Of a DNA stretch of 64,000 nt, positions 20,180 through 29,547 are shown in pieces; the stretch's first letter is position 1, and every line of letters begins with the position of its first letter. This DNA comes from Bacteroidota bacterium (lineage in GTDB: Bacteria > Bacteroidota > Bacteroidia > Chitinophagales > Chitinophagaceae): positions 35,339 to 99,338 of the forward strand of contig JABDDT010000001.1 in assembly GCA_013287475.1 (NCBI GenBank), in the 5' to 3' direction. A program made the position numbers and the translations under genes. Below the pieces are notes generated by a model that did no database searches, was not told the DNA's origin, and was given only the letters and a program-made list of their open reading frames with translations.

Positions 20180-22302
20180 AAGCAATTTTTGGTGATTCAG
20201 ATTTAGTTTTTTCCTGGATTAGCACGAGATCGGAAATATTGATGGTGATAGGAATCAGTCCCATTTTTACAATGGCTTTCCTGCCACGTAATTCTATTAT
20301 CGTACCTGTCTGGTGACTATTTTTCATTTTTACCTGAGAACCAGGCTGAATATTTCCTTCAACCTCAATATATTTTGCATCAAATTTCTTTTTTACTTTT
20401 TCAGCTGCCGGCTTCTCTTTTCTGATTAAACAAAAGAGCCTGCATTTGTTTAATTACTTCCTCCTTATTCTCCGTTTTGCGCCAGTCGAATATGATTTGC
20501 TTCAATTTTCTTTCCATTTCTTTCAAATAACCATAGCGTTCGGCAGAGATTTTATTTTGTTCCTGAAGGATTTGCAATTGCTGTTGATGTTTTTCCTTTT
20601 CAAGGGTCTTTTGAAGTTCCAATTTCAACTTGGCATTTTCTTTAAGCATCTGTTGTAATTCCTTATCCCTTTTTTCAATGTTGCGCAGGTCCTGTTCTGT
20701 ACGGTTAAGTAATTTATCTAGTTTAAAATGTTCTTCATCCACAAGTTTGCGTGCATTGCTGATAAGGTCAGGATGAAGGCCTATCCGTTCAGCGATGGAA
20801 AATGTATATGAACTGCCAGGTTTTCCCAAAATCAACTGGTACAATGGCTGTAAGCTTTGTTCATCAAATGCCATAGCGCCATTAATAATTCCCGGTGTCT
20901 TATTGGCCATCACTTTCAAATTTAGATAATGAGTCGTTACAATTCCGAATGCATGTTTTTTCAAAAGTTCCAGCAGAATAACTTCTGCAAAAGCCCCCCC
21001 AAGATTTGGATCGCTGCCACTCCCAAGCTCATCAATAAAAAACAAAGTGCGTCCATTGGACTGCTCCATGAAATATTTCATATTGATAAGGTGTGAACTA
21101 TAGGTGCTCAGTTCAAATTCAAGGCTTTGAGTATCCCCTATATGGATCATAATCTGCTTAAAGATGCCAATAGTTGAATTTGGATGTACCGGAATCAACA
21201 AACCTGCCTGCACCATAAGTTGTAGTAAACCTACGGTTTTCATTGTAACAGTCTTACCTCCTGCATTCGGACCAGAAATAACAAGTATCCGGTTATTATC
21301 TTCCAGTTTTATATTTACAGGGACAGTTGGCTTATGAGACTTTTTATGATAGAGGAATAAAAGAGGATGAAAAGCCTGAATCAGGTGAATATAAGATCCA
21401 TCCTTCAGATTTGGATGAATTCCATTCATATCAATAGCCAGCTTGGCTTTACCAGAAATAAAATCATATTCTCCAATGATTTCATAATAAGTTTTTAATA
21501 AGGGAGCATAAACGGAAAGAATGCCAGTAAGTTCTTTAAGAATTCTGTTTACTTCACGGCCTTCTTCATGTTCAAGAGAGAAGATTTCATTATTGTGCCC
21601 AATAGTTTCCTCTGGCTCAATAAATGAGGTTTTCCGGCTGTCACTTTCTCCATGAAGGATGCCTTTTACCTGCCTTTTATGTTCGGCAAAAAGTGCCACC
21701 ACGCGGCGTCCATTAAGAAAGGCTTCTTCCGTTTCAGCAACATAACCGGCTTTGTTTAGTCTGGCAACGATCCGCTCAAATAGTCTTCGTAGTTCATTTC
21801 GTTTTCTGAACAATGAAAGTCTGATCCTTGCCAGCTCGGGTGATGCTTTATCTTTTACCTGGCCGTTTTCCTCAAGAACTTCATCTATAGACTGGATGAT
21901 TGCCTTTTCGTAATAACTGTCTTTAATAACTGTAGTAAGAGCCGGATAAGCCAGTCTTCTTTCCCGGTCGAACCAATGAAAGATCAGTCGTAACGTATCG
22001 GCCATTTTGCGAATCTGGAGAAACTGATCACCACTCAGTATAGCACCAGATAACCCCAGTAATTTAATTTCCCTGGTGAGATTAAGGTTTTCCTCATTTG
22101 GAAAATACAGATCCTTATCCAGTAAATCCTTAAATTCACTGGTTCTTTTCAGTTCAATTTCTATGAATTCAAGACGTGTATGAATCCGCAGAGAGACCGC
22201 CTTTTCTTTGGCATAAACAGATTTACATTTTTCGGCAAGTAAGTCCCTGATTTTATCGAATTCAAGCTGTCCCAGGGCGGATTCCGGGAAATATCGTATC
22301 AT
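20154..22302 (-). pseudogene. MutS2-like DNA mismatch repair ATPase, frameshifted near 20401-20424
   Basis: ORF 20401..22302 has Walker A SGPNAGGKTVTMKT and FIDELGSGSDPNLGGAFAEVIL; the +1 frame continues to a stop at 20154 as PAAEKVKKKFDAKYIEVEGNIQPGSQVKMKNSHQTGTIIELRGRKAIVKMGLIPITINISDLVLIQEK..., which matches the expected KOW-like C-terminal part. Confidence 0.75.
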
Positions 22303-22403
22303 TCAAAGCAAAGTTAAGTTAACGAACATTTAAAAGGCATCAATTGTCATATATCTTGCAATCCGGCAAATTAAATCTGCCGTATATTGATAAAGAGATA
22401 AGA

Positions 22404-23063
22404 ATGAAATTCATTATGTTAGCATCCATTTTGTTTAGCGCAATTTCGCTGGTTTCGTGTAATTCCTCATCGACGCAAAGTATGACTATGAACGAAGTAA
22501 TTATTCCTTCAGGAATAAAAACTGATACTGCTACATTCGGAACCGGGTGCTTCTGGTGTACTGAAGCTGTCTTCCAGGAATTAAAAGGCGTTTATAAAGT
22601 GACTTCGGGATATTCCGGAGGAACCGTAAAAAACCCCTCATATGAGGATGTTTGTACTGGCAGCACGGGTCACGCCGAATGCCTTCAAATAATTTATGAT
22701 CCAAAAGTGATAAGTTTTGACGAATTACTGGAAGTATTTTGGGAATCGCATGATCCTACCACGCTGAACCGTCAGGGAAATGATGTGGGGACACAATATC
22801 GAAGTGTGATTTTTTATCACAACGAAGAACAAAAGAAAAAAGCTGAAGAGTATAAAATTAAACTTGATAAGAGCGGAGCTTACAGTAATCCTATTGTGAC
22901 TGAGATTACACCGTTTGGTCATTTTTATGCTGCAGAGAACTATCATCAGGATTATTACCGCCTTCACGGTTCTCAACCCTATTGCACTTTTGTGATCAGA
23001 CCCAAAGTGGAAAAATTCGAAAAAGTGTTTAAAACCAAATTGAAGTCTACCTCACAGCCATAA
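22404..23063 (+). CDS. msrA: peptide-methionine (S)-S-oxide reductase MsrA, with signal/lipobox
   Basis: [29 protein letters not shown]; lipoprotein-like [22 protein letters not shown]. Confidence 0.95.
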   Translation: MKFIMLASILFSAISLVSCNSSSTQSMTMNEVIIPSGIKTDTATFGTGCFWCTEAVFQELKGVYKVTSGYSGGTVKNPSYEDVCTGSTGHAECLQIIYDPKVISFDELLEVFWESHDPTTLNRQGNDVGTQYRSVIFYHNEEQKKKAEEYKIKLDKSGAYSNPIVTEITPFGHFYAAENYHQDYYRLHGSQPYCTFVIRPKVEKFEKVFKTKLKSTSQP

Positions 23064-23082
23064 CGATTATTTCCTGATGAAT

Positions 23083-23111
23083 AAAATACCCCAGTACAGG
23101 GGTATTTTTTT
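23083..23111 (+). terminator. rho-independent terminator of msrA
   Basis: AATACCCC-AGTACA-GGGGTATTTTTTT perfect hairpin plus T-tract. Confidence 0.88.
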
Positions 23112-23201
23112 GCAATATTAGATTATTAAACCCCTTTAATGCTCTGTTTTAGGTCTATGTAAAAATGACCGGAAAACAAAAAAAAATGAATATTAAGTAT
23201 A

Positions 23202-23226
23202 GGATTTTCCAAAATCCCTACATTTG
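23202..23226 (+). promoter_or_regulatory. candidate Bacteroidota-type -7 element (TACATTTG) with adjacent inverted repeat GGATTTT-CC-AAAATCC
   Basis: TACATTTG at 23219-23226; 7-bp inverted repeat at 23202-23217. Confidence 0.4.
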
Positions 23227-23268
23227 ATTATGCTAACCACTTTATTAACCTATTAATTATCATTTTTT

Positions 23269-23691
23269 ATGGCAAAGTCCGCTAAGAAATCAGCTAAAAA
23301 AGCAACTAAAAAAGCACCCAAAAAAGTTGCAAAAAAAGCAGCTAAAAAAGCCGCACCTAAAAAAGCTGCAAAGAAAGCAACTGGAAAAAAAGCTGCACCT
23401 AAAAAAGCCGCAAAGAAAAAAGTTGCTAAGAAAAAATCAACTCGCAAACCAAATGCAGCATTTATGGCACCACTGACTCTCAGTGAAGCATTATCTAAAG
23501 TAGTTGGTAGTAAGTCCCTTCCCAGAACTGAGATCATTAAGAAAATATGGGTTTATATTAAGAAAAATGACCTTCAGGATAAAACGAACAAACGTATGAT
23601 CAATGCTGATGCAGCGCTGAAACCCATTTTTGTAAAAGATCAGATTTCCATGTTTGAAATGGCAGGTGCTTTAAATAAACATGTAAAATAA
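23269..23691 (+). CDS. histone H1-like Lys/Ala-rich tail fused to SWIB/MDM2 domain
   Basis: KKAAKKAAPKKAAKK repeats then MAPLTLSEALSKVVGSKSLPRTEIIKKIWVYIKKNDLQDKTNKRMINADAALKPIF. Confidence 0.92.
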   Translation: MAKSAKKSAKKATKKAPKKVAKKAAKKAAPKKAAKKATGKKAAPKKAAKKKVAKKKSTRKPNAAFMAPLTLSEALSKVVGSKSLPRTEIIKKIWVYIKKNDLQDKTNKRMINADAALKPIFVKDQISMFEMAGALNKHVK

Positions 23692-23767
23692 ATTTTATTT
23701 ACCGTCGGAATTCCTGACTTCACCGCCATTATAAGGGTGGTTACCTAAGAGGTTTGCTCTATCTTTT

Positions 23768-23813
23768 AACATATCTCTATTTTTGATTTCCAAAAATAAA
23801 ATAGAGATATGTT
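23768..23813. repeat. 16-bp perfect inverted repeat (stem-loop)
   Basis: AACATATCTCTATTTT - 14 nt - AAAATAGAGATATGTT. Confidence 0.85.
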
Positions 23814-24039
23814 ACTGGATATTACACTTCCTCAGTCAATTGCGGCTTGGTTTTTCCAACTTCTCAGGACGGCTAGAACCTGGATTATGCAGGAAAAAAA
23901 CAGAAAAAACGAGAATTATTTTCTAATTAACTGAATTCCACTACAGGATCATTCCGGTGATAATATTGAAATTTATTCACCCACCTTTTTAAAAGGGGCA
24001 GTTTCATCCGGTAATCGACGTATACTTCACGATGCTTTG

Positions 24040-24083
24040 TTTGTATATTGTTCGTACATCGTTCGTATTTCGTTCGGTAAGCG
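24040..24083. repeat. four tandem degenerate 11-bp repeats
   Basis: TTTGTATATTG / TTCGTACATCG / TTCGTATTTCG / TTCGGTAAGCG. Confidence 0.8.
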
Positions 24084-24197
24084 GCGAATAAATAACAGTC
24101 GGAATACGAAAAATGTGTTTATGTATATAAGTCATGACTGCTCAGATATTGGTTTAAGGCCATATCTGCTATCGTAAGAAATGAATATAGATATTTA

Positions 24198-24217
24198 TCG
24201 CTTAAATTCGCTTAAAT
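24198..24217. repeat. two perfect tandem 10-bp repeats just upstream of sucC
   Basis: TCGCTTAAAT TCGCTTAAAT. Confidence 0.85.
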
Positions 24218-24226
24218 TTTTCCTCC

Positions 24227-25438
24227 ATGAATCTGCATGAGTACCAGGCTAAAGAACTTTTAAAAAAATATAATGTACCAGTACAGGAAGGAATTCCTGT
24301 AGATACCGCAAATGCAGCTGAAGAGGCTTACAAACAGATCAAAGTTAATACCGGCAATTCATTTGCAGTTGTAAAGGCCCAGATTCATGCCGGAGGACGT
24401 GGCAAGGGTAAAATAAAGGGAACTGAACAGCGTGGAGTGGCTGTAGCCAAAAACGCCGAGGATGTCCGCAATTTCGCATCTAATATGCTGGGCGGTACGC
24501 TGGTAACTATTCAGACTGGAGAAGGAGGCAGAGTAGTTCACAAGATCCTTGTTGCACAGGATGTTTATTATCCGGGGGCAAATCCAGTAAAAGAATTTTA
24601 CCTCTCAATTCTGTTGGATCGTGCGAAAGGTCAGAATGTATTTATGTATAGTACAGAAGGAGGTATGGATATTGAAGAAGTTGCACACAATACCCCAGAT
24701 AAAATATTTAAGGAATGGGTATTCCCCGGCTCAGCATTGCAGGCATTTCAGGCAAGGAAAATAGCTTTTAACCTTGGACTTTCCGGAGAAGCATTCAAAA
24801 ATTGCGTGAGGTTTGTCACAAATCTTTATAACGCTTATGTAGGTCTTGATTGCAGTATGCTTGAGATCAATCCTCTCTTTAAAACCAGTGACGAGAAAAT
24901 CATTGCAGTTGACTGTAAGATGAATTTAGATGATAATTCCCTCATGCGACACCCGGATCTTGAAGGGATGCGCGATATTGGTGAAGAAGATCCAACGGAA
25001 GTAGAAGCGGGAAAATATAATCTCAATTTCGTAAAACTTGATGGAAATGTGGGTTGTATGGTGAACGGGGCAGGTCTTGCCATGGCTACTATGGATATGA
25101 TAAAACTAAGTGGTGGTGAACCAGCAAATTTTCTGGACGTTGGAGGAAGCGCCAATGCTCAAACAGTGGAAGCAGGATTTCGTATTATTTTAAAAGATCC
25201 TAAAGTCAAGGCCATTCTTATTAATATTTTTGGCGGAATTGTACGCTGCGACCGTGTTGCACAGGGTGTGATAGATGCATATCATTCTATTGGTACGATC
25301 CATGTACCAATCATTGTACGTCTGCAGGGCACCAATGCAGAAGAAGCAAAAAAATTGATTGAAGAAAGTGGTTTGAAAGTACAATCCGCTATTTTGCTCA
25401 GCGAGGCAGCAGCACTTGTGAATAAAGCAGTGGCATAA
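24227..25438 (+). CDS. sucC: succinate--CoA ligase (ADP-forming) subunit beta
   Basis: MNLHEYQAKELLKKYNVPVQEG, GGRGKGKIKGT, NIFGGIVRCDRVAQGV. Confidence 0.97.
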   Translation: MNLHEYQAKELLKKYNVPVQEGIPVDTANAAEEAYKQIKVNTGNSFAVVKAQIHAGGRGKGKIKGTEQRGVAVAKNAEDVRNFASNMLGGTLVTIQTGEGGRVVHKILVAQDVYYPGANPVKEFYLSILLDRAKGQNVFMYSTEGGMDIEEVAHNTPDKIFKEWVFPGSALQAFQARKIAFNLGLSGEAFKNCVRFVTNLYNAYVGLDCSMLEINPLFKTSDEKIIAVDCKMNLDDNSLMRHPDLEGMRDIGEEDPTEVEAGKYNLNFVKLDGNVGCMVNGAGLAMATMDMIKLSGGEPANFLDVGGSANAQTVEAGFRIILKDPKVKAILINIFGGIVRCDRVAQGVIDAYHSIGTIHVPIIVRLQGTNAEEAKKLIEESGLKVQSAILLSEAAALVNKAVA

Positions 25439-25462
25439 TCAAATAACCCAATGGATTGTTGA

Positions 25463-25918
25463 TTATCCACGTTGAATTCCTTCAGGCAGCTTTTTACCCA
25501 ATACTTCTACCCTTACATGAGCAAGTCCATAACCAGTGTATTTCAATTTCTTTGCTGCTGATTTGCTAAGGTCGATCAACCTTTTATTATTTTTATACAT
25601 TCTGTCGGTAATACGCAAAACTACAGTAAGATGGTTCTGCATATTCGTAACCCGTACCCATTGGTTCAGTGGAAGTATATTGCTCGCGCCCGTTAATTTC
25701 TTCTGACTGAAAACCTCTCCATTTGCTGTTCTTCTGCCTTCAAATTTATTAGCATAAAAACTTGCCGTTCCATAATGAATTTTTTGATTACTTACTACTC
25801 GTTTCGATTTTTTTGCTTTCTGATGTTTAGATACAGTTAAGGAATTTCCCTCAGCATCCTGCGCTTTTGATCCAAGCACTGATATTAGAAAAAAAAGGAA
25901 GATGAGCGATTTTTTCAC
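25463..25918 (-). CDS. septal ring lytic transglycosylase RlpA-like (DPBB) protein
   Basis: YGTASFYANKFEGRRTANGEVFSQKKLTGAS...VRVTNMQNHLTVVLRITDRMY. Confidence 0.9.
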   Translation of the reverse strand: MKKSLIFLFFLISVLGSKAQDAEGNSLTVSKHQKAKKSKRVVSNQKIHYGTASFYANKFEGRRTANGEVFSQKKLTGASNILPLNQWVRVTNMQNHLTVVLRITDRMYKNNKRLIDLSKSAAKKLKYTGYGLAHVRVEVLGKKLPEGIQRG

Positions 25919-25967
25919 ATCGGTCGCTTTAAATGTTAGTCAGTACGCGCCAGGTCCTGTTCTGAGA

Positions 25968-27644
25968 TTAAAAAACGTTTTTATTTGCAAAATATTTTTG
26001 GATCAGAGTCCTGTCTTCATCATAAATATCTTCAAAAAAGACGATTTTACCATTTTTCCCTTCACACGTATAATAGCGAATATAAAGAGGCAGCTTATGG
26101 AATCCACTAAACATGTGCTTTTCCCCTCTGGCTATATATGCTTTAATAGTATCCGGAGGAATCCGAAGAGAATCATTCCTGACAAGGTAATTTGCGAGTT
26201 TATCCCATTCTTTTACGCGTACGCAGCCATGACTGATAGCGCGGTATGAATTTCCAAACCTCCATCGTACATTAGTATCGTGCAGGTAAACACTATATTT
26301 ATTTCTGAAATTAAATTTAATAACCCCAAGTGAATTATCATCTCCTTCACGTTGTTTAATCTGATACGGAAAATTCTTTTTGTTTAATCTTTTCCAATTG
26401 ATGGTATGCGGGTCCAATACGCTGTCGTTATTGTCAACAACCATTAGATTTTCCTTTTTAAGAAAATTAGAGTCCTTAATTATATTGGGTAGCATCTCTT
26501 TAAATATAATACTGAAAGGAACCGTCCATTGAGGCATAGTAATAAAATTCGATATTTCTCCGGTTAACACCGGGGATCGCGTTAACGGCCCGCCTACAAT
26601 TATTTTGGAAGTAAAAACTATTGTATCATGATCGATGACACGAAGATTATATCCAGGCAGATTCACCCAGACATAAGTGTCAGGAAGGGAATCAGGTAAT
26701 TGTTTATACCTGTCAAGTGTAACTGCTATCCGTTTAAATTTTTCCAGATCAGTATTGTTAAGTCTGTCAACCAGTGAATTGGATGTATACCCGGTGACTT
26801 TATATTCATATTTCTTTTGAAATCGAATAATGGCCGACCTGAATTTACCTGAACTCATGGGCGGAACTGTATCAGAAAGATTCCCCGTTTCCACCAAACG
26901 CTTCTGAAGCAAATGAAAAAAACTGATTGAATCAGTATATGGATAAGGCAGATAGGTATATGGAGCGAAAGAAGCCGAGTCAAGGAAAGCACCAATATAG
27001 GCTTTGAGCGAATCGTAACCTTTCCACTTGGGCTCGAGGTTATGAAGTACCTGTGAAACATTTCCGGACTGAAGAGCCTGATTTAAAACACCGGCATAAA
27101 AACTATCCGTCAAAACAGTATCTGTACGAAGTGTAACACTATCATAAGGAATTCGTCCCTGCTTTAGGTGCCTGGCCATAATAAAAAAAGCATCAGTAAG
27201 CAGTAGATCCTTCCGGGCCCATAAAGCAGCATTTCTGGCAGCATTCGTATCAAGTGAAAATGCTCGGTCAATAAATGCCAATATGTAATAATGATAATCA
27301 TTGGGAAATAGTCCCCATAACCGGCTGTTTTGAATAAGATTTATAAATGAATAACCCTCTGGAATCGTCCTGTTTCCTCTAAGCCAGATCGGTTGGTATT
27401 GATTAACACTGTAAAGACTATCAATAAGATCAGTATAGCTAATCTCAACCGTATCGTTAAGCTGGTGCTGGTGAACTTTCAGGTAATCTAATGTATGATG
27501 AATATCTTCAGCAGTGCTTTCAACCAATTTGACCGGATTAATTATTATATGTTTTTCAGGTATATGGTCCCGGTTATTCTTGCATTGAATGAATAAACAA
27601 CCAGTAGTCAGTAAAATCAAAAAATACGATCTACGATGTTTCAT
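25968..27644 (-). CDS. L,D-transpeptidase family protein (YcbB/LdtD-like)
   Basis: YkuD motif YLHDTNVRWRFGNSYRAISHGCVRV; peptidoglycan-binding-like region; lipobox. Confidence 0.9.
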   Translation of the reverse strand: MKHRRSYFLILLTTGCLFIQCKNNRDHIPEKHIIINPVKLVESTAEDIHHTLDYLKVHQHQLNDTVEISYTDLIDSLYSVNQYQPIWLRGNRTIPEGYSFINLIQNSRLWGLFPNDYHYYILAFIDRAFSLDTNAARNAALWARKDLLLTDAFFIMARHLKQGRIPYDSVTLRTDTVLTDSFYAGVLNQALQSGNVSQVLHNLEPKWKGYDSLKAYIGAFLDSASFAPYTYLPYPYTDSISFFHLLQKRLVETGNLSDTVPPMSSGKFRSAIIRFQKKYEYKVTGYTSNSLVDRLNNTDLEKFKRIAVTLDRYKQLPDSLPDTYVWVNLPGYNLRVIDHDTIVFTSKIIVGGPLTRSPVLTGEISNFITMPQWTVPFSIIFKEMLPNIIKDSNFLKKENLMVVDNNDSVLDPHTINWKRLNKKNFPYQIKQREGDDNSLGVIKFNFRNKYSVYLHDTNVRWRFGNSYRAISHGCVRVKEWDKLANYLVRNDSLRIPPDTIKAYIARGEKHMFSGFHKLPLYIRYYTCEGKNGKIVFFEDIYDEDRTLIQKYFANKNVF

Positions 27645-27762
27645 CTATTGAACCGGGTTTGTATAAATATTTTTGGTTATGCCCTGGCTCCAAAAATGAT
27701 ATAAGTTTGATGAACAAATCATGCATTGGCGGCCGAAAGCCTTTAAAGAAACAACTAATTAG

Positions 27763-28485
27763 ATGAAAAACAAAATAATGAAAGGAGGCTTTGAACGGGT
27801 TGTGTTTATAAGCTTTTTTTGGGCTAAAATTTCTCAGGTTGATGCTCAAAGCCTTCCAGTAAGTTCGTATGGTCTACCCTATATTAATAGTATTTCCTTG
27901 TATAAAGAAAGTCTAATAAATCATCCTGAGAAACAAATGATTTCGCTGGCAAATATTTCCGGAATTATCTTGAATTTGGTTTATGCATCCAATAATAATT
28001 TCATGCATAAGAAAATGTATGAAGGGAATGTAAAAACAACCTTTATGAGAAAACCAGCCTATGATGCCCTGGATAGTGCAAGCAGATTTCTGGCCAAACG
28101 CGGACTGGTTTTGGTTATCTATGATGCTTATCGGCCTTATTCAGTCACAGAAAAATTATGGGATAATGTTAATGATGAAAGGTATGCAGCGAATCCATCA
28201 AAAGGAAGCGGACATAACCGTGGCATTGCTGTAGACCTGACACTGGCAGAATTGAAAACGCATAAGTTATTACCCATGCCAACCGGATTCGATAATTTTT
28301 CAGATTCAGCTCATCAGGATTTTAAGATACTAGATATTCATGTCAATGCAAATCGCAATTTATTAAAGCAGGTGATGGAAAAATATGGATTCATCCAACT
28401 GCCCACGGAATGGTGGCATTTCACCTGGCCTGACAATGGTTTTGAAGTTCTTGATCTGGATTTCGACCAATTGAATACATTTTGA
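27763..28485 (+). CDS. D-alanyl-D-alanine dipeptidase, M15D/VanX-like
   Basis: VIYDAYRPYSVTEKLWD, KGSGHNRGIAVDLTL, EWWHFTW. Confidence 0.9.
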   Translation: MKNKIMKGGFERVVFISFFWAKISQVDAQSLPVSSYGLPYINSISLYKESLINHPEKQMISLANISGIILNLVYASNNNFMHKKMYEGNVKTTFMRKPAYDALDSASRFLAKRGLVLVIYDAYRPYSVTEKLWDNVNDERYAANPSKGSGHNRGIAVDLTLAELKTHKLLPMPTGFDNFSDSAHQDFKILDIHVNANRNLLKQVMEKYGFIQLPTEWWHFTWPDNGFEVLDLDFDQLNTF

Positions 28486-28538
28486 ATAATAAACCCATTT
28501 CAAAATCAGGACCTATTACAGAAGGGTTAACTGGAAGA

Positions 28539-29546
28539 TTATTGTTCTTTCAATACGCGCGGGATTTTTTGTTCCATTAATAACAGATCAGCTAAAACCA
28601 GCGCTGTTACGGCTTCCAGAACAACAGGAACACGAAGTGCGATACATAGATCATGCCTGCCTTTTACTGAAAATAATTCTCTGGTTCCAGTTTCTCTATT
28701 ATAAGTCTCCTGTTCCTTTGGTGTAGATGAAGTGGGTTTTACGGCAATTCTGAATACCAGTTCATTCCCATTGGTAATTCCACCTACAACACCGCCGGCA
28801 TGATTCGTAACAGTTCTTCCTGTTTTATCTGCGATTGCATCATTATGTTGCGATCCAAACATCCTGGCCGCAGCAAATCCGGTTCCAAATTCTATTGCTC
28901 GGATAGCTGGTATTGAGAAAACAGCATGTGAAATCAATGATTCCACACTGTCGAAAAATGGCTCTCCCAGCGAAGCCGGAAGGTTTTTAACCCGACATTC
29001 AAGAATCCCACCTACGGAATCTTTAGCTTCAATGGCTTTTTGAAGCCCTGCTTCGAGATCCTCCAGACCTGCAATTTCTTTTATCTCTGCACGGATCTCT
29101 GTTTGTACAATGTGTAATAATTTTTTAGCAATCACTCCAGCAGCTACCAGGGCAACTGTAAGCCTGCCGCTGAAATGACCGCCACCACGGTAATCTTCAA
29201 AACCCCCGAATTTTTCATGTGCCACAAAATCCGCATGACCTGGTCTTGGTATGGCTCTTAGTTTTTCATAATCACCAGAGCGTGTATTATTATTTTCAAA
29301 CAGTATGGTAATGGGTGCTCCAGTTGTTATATTGTTGAAAATTCCTGTTTTGAAAATTGGCAGATCAGACTCCTGTCTTGGTGTTGTGCCTTTTTGGATC
29401 CCCCCTTTTCTTCTTTCTATATCCGAAATAAAATCTTCCTGAGTTAGTGCCAGACCAGCAGGGCAACCATCCAGGACGAGACCAACTGCCACTCCGTGTG
29501 ATTCACCAAATATGGTCATCCTGAATAATCGTCCAAATGAATTCAT
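28539..29546 (-). CDS. aroC: chorismate synthase
   Basis: MNSFGRLFRMTIFGESHGVAVGLVLDGCPAGL; RPGHADFVAHEKFG; GGGHFSGR. Confidence 0.97.
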   Translation of the reverse strand: MNSFGRLFRMTIFGESHGVAVGLVLDGCPAGLALTQEDFISDIERRKGGIQKGTTPRQESDLPIFKTGIFNNITTGAPITILFENNNTRSGDYEKLRAIPRPGHADFVAHEKFGGFEDYRGGGHFSGRLTVALVAAGVIAKKLLHIVQTEIRAEIKEIAGLEDLEAGLQKAIEAKDSVGGILECRVKNLPASLGEPFFDSVESLISHAVFSIPAIRAIEFGTGFAAARMFGSQHNDAIADKTGRTVTNHAGGVVGGITNGNELVFRIAVKPTSSTPKEQETYNRETGTRELFSVKGRHDLCIALRVPVVLEAVTALVLADLLLMEQKIPRVLKEQ

Positions 29547-29547
29547 A

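Noticed and set aside
20401-20424. Programmed +1 frameshifting as the explanation for the mutS2 break
   Set aside because: No CUU-UGA type slip codon or upstream Shine-Dalgarno stimulator seen; an indel or sequence error is more likely, so it is reported only as an alternative.
23253-23537. 94-aa minus-strand ORF rich in FFAAFLGAAF
   Set aside because: Reverse complement of the Lys/Ala repeat of the H1-SWIB gene; not an independent membrane protein.
24001-24090. Possible CRISPR-like or short tandem array upstream of sucC
   Set aside because: 11-bp repeats without spacers are not CRISPR; kept as a regulatory repeat finding.
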